Of a stretch of DNA of 64,000 nt, positions 61,735 to 64,000 are shown one piece after another (positions within the stretch are counted from its first letter, which is position 1; each line of letters begins with the position of its first letter). Below the pieces are notes generated by a model, which worked only from the letters and a program-made list of their open reading frames with translations, made no database searches and was not told the origin of the DNA. The stretch spans positions 1,550,001 through 1,614,000 of the forward strand of contig NZ_JBLXJC010000001.1 in assembly GCF_048269205.1 (NCBI RefSeq), given 5' to 3'. Position numbers and translations under genes: made by a program. Source of the DNA: Emcibacter sp048269205. GTDB taxonomy: Bacteria; Pseudomonadota; Alphaproteobacteria; Sphingomonadales; Emcibacteraceae.

Positions 61735-61760
61735 AAAAGCAGGCCCTAAGGCCTGCTTTT
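61735..61760. terminator. Bidirectional terminator
   Basis: 11-bp stem (61735-61745 with 61750-61760) with AAAA and TTTT at the ends, shared by the lipoprotein (plus) and the PEP-CTERM-like gene (minus). Its core AAAAAAGCAGGCC also begins the terminators at 62592 and 63924. Confidence 0.85.
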
Positions 61761-61782
61761 CCCCGCTCTCAAACAGAGCTTA

Positions 61783-62418
61783 TTATTTTACACGGCGGCG
61801 AGCCAGTCCAAGGCCAACAAGGCCTAGACCTAACAGGCCTAGCATGGCCGGCTCGGAAATTTCCTGGGAAGCCCCAGCGAAGGTAATGTCGAACAACGCA
61901 AGACCATTCTCAGTAATACCCCAAGCGGCATTTTCCGACGGGGTCTCAAGCAATACGGAAAGAACAATAGAATTAGCCGTAAACGAAAGATCCAGAACGA
62001 AGGGGTCCAGTTCTTCTTCATCTTCTTCATCATAATCTGTAAACAATGAGTTTGAGGTCATAACCACATTGACAATATCCCCCATGTCAGAGGTGATATT
62101 GCTAATGGTCACGATCGCAGACTGGAATACATTGCTGCCATCATCGTTGAACAGCGTAAAACCTGCGCCATCATTGTCGATATCTACGGCAATATGACCG
62201 CCCCAATCCGAAGGATTAATGGTTCGGTCAGCGACGGTCAGTTCGGCACCCGGTCCGACAATGGCGCCATTGACTGTTGAGACAGATGGACCTACACCGC
62301 AACAAAACTCAAGATCCATAACAACTTCGATATCAGCGGAAATAATTCCGGCATTTGCGGTAGCCGTCAGGGACGTCAGTCCGATGGCAGCTATAATTGA
62401 CAAAAAGATTTTTCTCAT
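61783..62418 (-). CDS. PEP-CTERM-like sorted, secreted protein
   Basis: A 211-residue exported protein: signal peptide (MRKIFLSIIAAIGLTSLTATANA, cleavage about 23), a beta-rich extracellular middle with an acidic insert (DYDEEDEEELD, about 126-136), and a C-terminal sorting signal: SEPAM followed by LGLLGLGLVGLGL and the basic RRRVK. This is the PEP-CTERM layout recognised by exosortase, with Ser-Glu-Pro in place of Pro-Glu-Pro. Such proteins are often part of an exopolysaccharide or biofilm matrix. No exosortase gene is in this window. Start at 62418 is preferred to one 39 bases upstream because the signal peptide begins there. Confidence 0.72.
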   Translation of the reverse strand: MRKIFLSIIAAIGLTSLTATANAGIISADIEVVMDLEFCCGVGPSVSTVNGAIVGPGAELTVADRTINPSDWGGHIAVDIDNDGAGFTLFNDDGSNVFQSAIVTISNITSDMGDIVNVVMTSNSLFTDYDEEDEEELDPFVLDLSFTANSIVLSVLLETPSENAAWGITENGLALFDITFAGASQEISEPAMLGLLGLGLVGLGLARRRVK

Positions 62419-62591
62419 TTTCCCATTCTCATTTAGAATATTAGCGACACTAAACATAAAAGCAATTTTCGTGCCATTATAGAAAACCCGCAGAAAATAT
62501 ATCTTTTTAATAGTGCCAACTGACTAAAGTGTAAAATTTCCTGACATTTTGTCAGACTTCTTTACAGGTTTAGAGAGCAGAAGCGACAAGT

Positions 62592-62659
62592 AAAAAAGCA
62601 GGCCCCAAGACCTGCTCTCTGAATTCTCAAACTTCACCCTGATCCTAGAACGGAATTTG
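62592..62659 (-). repeat. Degenerate copy of the ssb 3' end and terminator
   Basis: Aligns without gaps to 63924-63991 at about three quarters identity: terminator hairpin (AGCAGG/CCTGCT, 62597-62616, T6 tail on minus), then CTGAATTCT spacer, then CTAGAACGG...TTTG, which mirrors the last codons and stop of ssb (Ile-Pro-Phe-stop). In frame with the 314-residue gene upstream it would read Thr-Gln-Ile-Pro-Phe-stop after that gene's own TAA. It acts as that operon's terminator. Confidence 0.6.
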
Positions 62660-62662
62660 GGT

Positions 62663-63607
62663 TTAACTGAATCCTGCGATCCGGGCATAGGGCGAGATGA
62701 AATCGATATGAGCCGCCTCCTCACCGGCGCCGAGCGCCAAGTGGATGCCGCCGGCAGGCTCGTTCAGTTGCGAATTGATCAACCAGTCAACGTCATCGGA
62801 TGGTTCCAGCGCGCCGAACCCCACTTCGGTCAGATTGCCCCGCATCATTTTATCGGTATAGGGCAGAATCTCCGGCAGGATGTCCTTCCCCTGCCGGGTC
62901 AGGATGCGGGTCATTTTCGACTCCTCCACCTCCAGCACCAGCGGAAATTCCCCGTTGCTGTATCTTTCCGCCAGCAGGGACCAGACTTCTTGGGCCGGCG
63001 GGCCGGAGTCAAAATGACTATGCAAATGGTGCGCCACCGAGATACCGTTGCAATGTAGCGTTCCGGTGACATTGAAAGACTCATAGTCTTCACCGGGCAC
63101 CAGGCCAATTTCGAAAAACTGGATAATGCTGATCCATTCGTCGAAATGTATTTTCGGTTTCAGCTTTGGCGCAAACACATCCACATTCTCACCCAGCTCG
63201 ATCTCCAGACGGCAGCCGGACGAATCCACCCTCATCCCCTCACCCATATGCTGGATATGTTCAACCATTCTGTTGTTTTTGACGCAGGCTGCGGAAAAAT
63301 CCAGAGCCTGCAGCCGGTCATGCAGATAGGTTATGGACTTGTTGTCATGAGCGAACGCCAGCAAGGGTACCAGCAAAACCGCGGCCTCCCCGAGCGCCTC
63401 ACTCAATCCATCCACAGGATGTTTGGCGGGCAACGCTGGTATCAGCAGCACTTCCGGCGGCGCGGTAACCTTGCCGTTACAGACATCGTCGATAGAGAGG
63501 GTGTGAAACCCCGACGCCCGGAACTTATCCAACAGAAAAGCGGAATCGCTGACGACAGCCGGCATCTTTGATGACGGGAAAAGCTCCCCCAAACTTACAA
63601 ATGACAT
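62663..63607 (-). CDS. Hypothetical protein, 314 residues
   Basis: Not recognised. A soluble protein without signal or membrane segment and with mixed alpha/beta character. Visible: a Rossmann-like N-terminal third (AVVSDSAFLLDKFRASGFHTLSI, then VLLIPALPAKHPVDGLSE), a middle with GMRVDSSGCRLEIELGENVDVF, and a C-terminal domain with several histidines (GTLHCNGISVAHHLHSHFDSGPP) that could bind a metal. The start ATG overlaps the stop of the 73-residue gene (TAATG), so they form a coupled two-gene operon. A duplicated ssb tail with terminator follows. Confidence 0.7.
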   Translation of the reverse strand: MSFVSLGELFPSSKMPAVVSDSAFLLDKFRASGFHTLSIDDVCNGKVTAPPEVLLIPALPAKHPVDGLSEALGEAAVLLVPLLAFAHDNKSITYLHDRLQALDFSAACVKNNRMVEHIQHMGEGMRVDSSGCRLEIELGENVDVFAPKLKPKIHFDEWISIIQFFEIGLVPGEDYESFNVTGTLHCNGISVAHHLHSHFDSGPPAQEVWSLLAERYSNGEFPLVLEVEESKMTRILTRQGKDILPEILPYTDKMMRGNLTEVGFGALEPSDDVDWLINSQLNEPAGGIHLALGAGEEAAHIDFISPYARIAGFS

Positions 63608-63828
63608 TAGGGTTGACCGGGCTCGACGCCCCTTTTCTTGGCATCCTTGATGATCTCTTCCGCCGCCTGGTTAAAGGCTTTGAGCAGATCCTTTTCATTG
63701 TAGGAAATCGTATAGGTCACCCGGCGTGTTTTATCGGTTTCCTTCACGTTGTGGGTTCCAGTGCTGATGGTCACTTCCGAGATGTCATGTTCCCCGGCGC
63801 CGACAAAATTCAATTTTCTTCCTGCCAT
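63607..63828 (-). CDS. Small hypothetical protein, 73 residues, first gene of a two-gene operon
   Basis: Not recognised. Begins MAGRKLNFVGAGEHDISEVT, charged, with a helical C-terminal half (LLKAFNQAAEEIIKDAKKRG). AGGAGGAG directly before the ATG at 63826-63828 is one of the strongest ribosome sites in the window. The stop overlaps the ATG of the 314-residue protein by one base. Its size and strong translation, followed by a larger enzyme-like gene, would fit a small partner or substrate protein, but that is inference. Confidence 0.65.
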   Translation of the reverse strand: MAGRKLNFVGAGEHDISEVTISTGTHNVKETDKTRRVTYTISYNEKDLLKAFNQAAEEIIKDAKKRGVEPGQP

Positions 63829-63923
63829 ATTCTCCTCCTGCGTGCCTTGTGGATATGCGCACATCTTATAATTGTTGCTCGGGTTTGACAATAAAACTTT
63901 GGAGTATTCGAAAGTAACGACAT

Positions 63924-63948
63924 AAAAAAGCAGGCCCGGAGACCTGCT
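63924..63948 (-). terminator. Terminator of ssb
   Basis: On the minus strand AGCAGG (63943-63948) pairs with CCTGCT (63929-63934), followed by TTTTTT. Lies 29 bases after the ssb stop. Confidence 0.75.
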
Positions 63949-63976
63949 TTCTGAATTCTGAAACTGATATCCGCGC

Positions 63977-64000
63977 TTAGAACGGGATTTCGTCGTCCAT
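63977..64000 (-). CDS. ssb: Single-stranded DNA-binding protein, C-terminal tail only (window edge)
   Basis: The last eight codons at the window edge read Met-Asp-Asp-Glu-Ile-Pro-Phe-stop on the minus strand, the conserved acidic tip by which SSB binds its partner proteins. The rest lies outside the window. In many alphaproteobacteria ssb is directly upstream of gyrA, on the same strand, so the 3 kb between them here is an insertion. Confidence 0.85.
   Translation of the reverse strand: MDDEIPF

Overview
The window looks like a stretch of chromosome from an alphaproteobacterium. The evidence is gene content and order: pdhA-pdhB-pdhC-lpd-lipA-coq10 downstream of eno and an ftsB-like gene, with a lipoyl domain fused to E1-beta; a chromosomal HdaA; the block aroQ-accB-accC-aat / DUF2155-mlaD-NDUFA12; a B12-dependent (class II) ribonucleotide reductase; and the set ssb / gyrA-coaD-ppi-queA-tgt. 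No rRNA gene or taxonomic marker is present, so a closer placement (for example Emcibacterales or a relative) is only a guess. Most of the window is core, fairly GC-rich housekeeping sequence. Two regions are clearly accessory.

Layout. 1-2.3 kb (minus): the cut-off end of a CDP-alcohol phosphatidyltransferase overlapping a MOP-family flippase. 2.3-9.0 kb (minus): coq10, lipA, lpd, pdhC, pdhB, pdhA. 9.2-13.9 kb (minus): ftsB-like gene, eno, pyrG, secG, tpiA. 14.1-17.6 kb (plus): PpiD/SurA-like foldase and trpE. 17.6-24.6 kb: divergent polysaccharide deacetylase (minus), then parE, a racemase-family protein, a DEAD-box helicase, a GGDEF protein and a previously easy-to-miss 57-residue membrane protein preceded by two textbook alphaproteobacterial SOS boxes. 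24.6-35.3 kb: chorismate mutase-like protein, TPR/SPOR lipoprotein, aspS, rnd, ppx, ppk, hdaA and a DUF2066 protein. 35.5-38.3 kb: purM-purN and convergent thiS-thiG. 38.5-43 kb: aroQ-accB-accC-aat facing DUF2155-mlaD-NDUFA12. 43-49.7 kb: nrdJ with two NrdR-like boxes, an EAL protein with a degenerate GGDEF, an S24 repressor-like protein and an acyl-CoA thioesterase. 49.7-52.1 kb: a monooxygenase-fold membrane protein, a 2OG-Fe(II) oxygenase-like protein and an odd Pro/Trp-rich protein.

Accessory region 1 (52.15-54.81 kb) is an AT-rich 2.7 kb island bounded by a perfect 46-bp direct repeat: the intact tRNA-Lys(UUU) on the right and a copy of its anticodon-to-CCA half on the left. It carries a DUF4760 membrane protein and a DUF4258/MqsA-like toxin-antitoxin pair with a doubled palindromic operator, plus short repeats near both ends that look like integrase arm sites, but no integrase. 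Accessory region 2 (about 61.2-63.95 kb) separates ssb from gyrA. It holds a lipoprotein gene that seems to lack a normal start codon (AUU), a PEP-CTERM-like secreted protein, and an unrecognised two-gene operon flanked by two copies of the ssb 3' end and its terminator.

The observation I rate highest is the 57-residue membrane protein at 24423-24596. Its promoter is bracketed by two GTTC-N7-GTTC-type LexA sites, which makes it a candidate SOS-induced small inner-membrane protein, in the manner of (but not visibly homologous to) the Caulobacter division inhibitor SidA. No similarity search or structure prediction was run; family calls rest on motifs read by eye.
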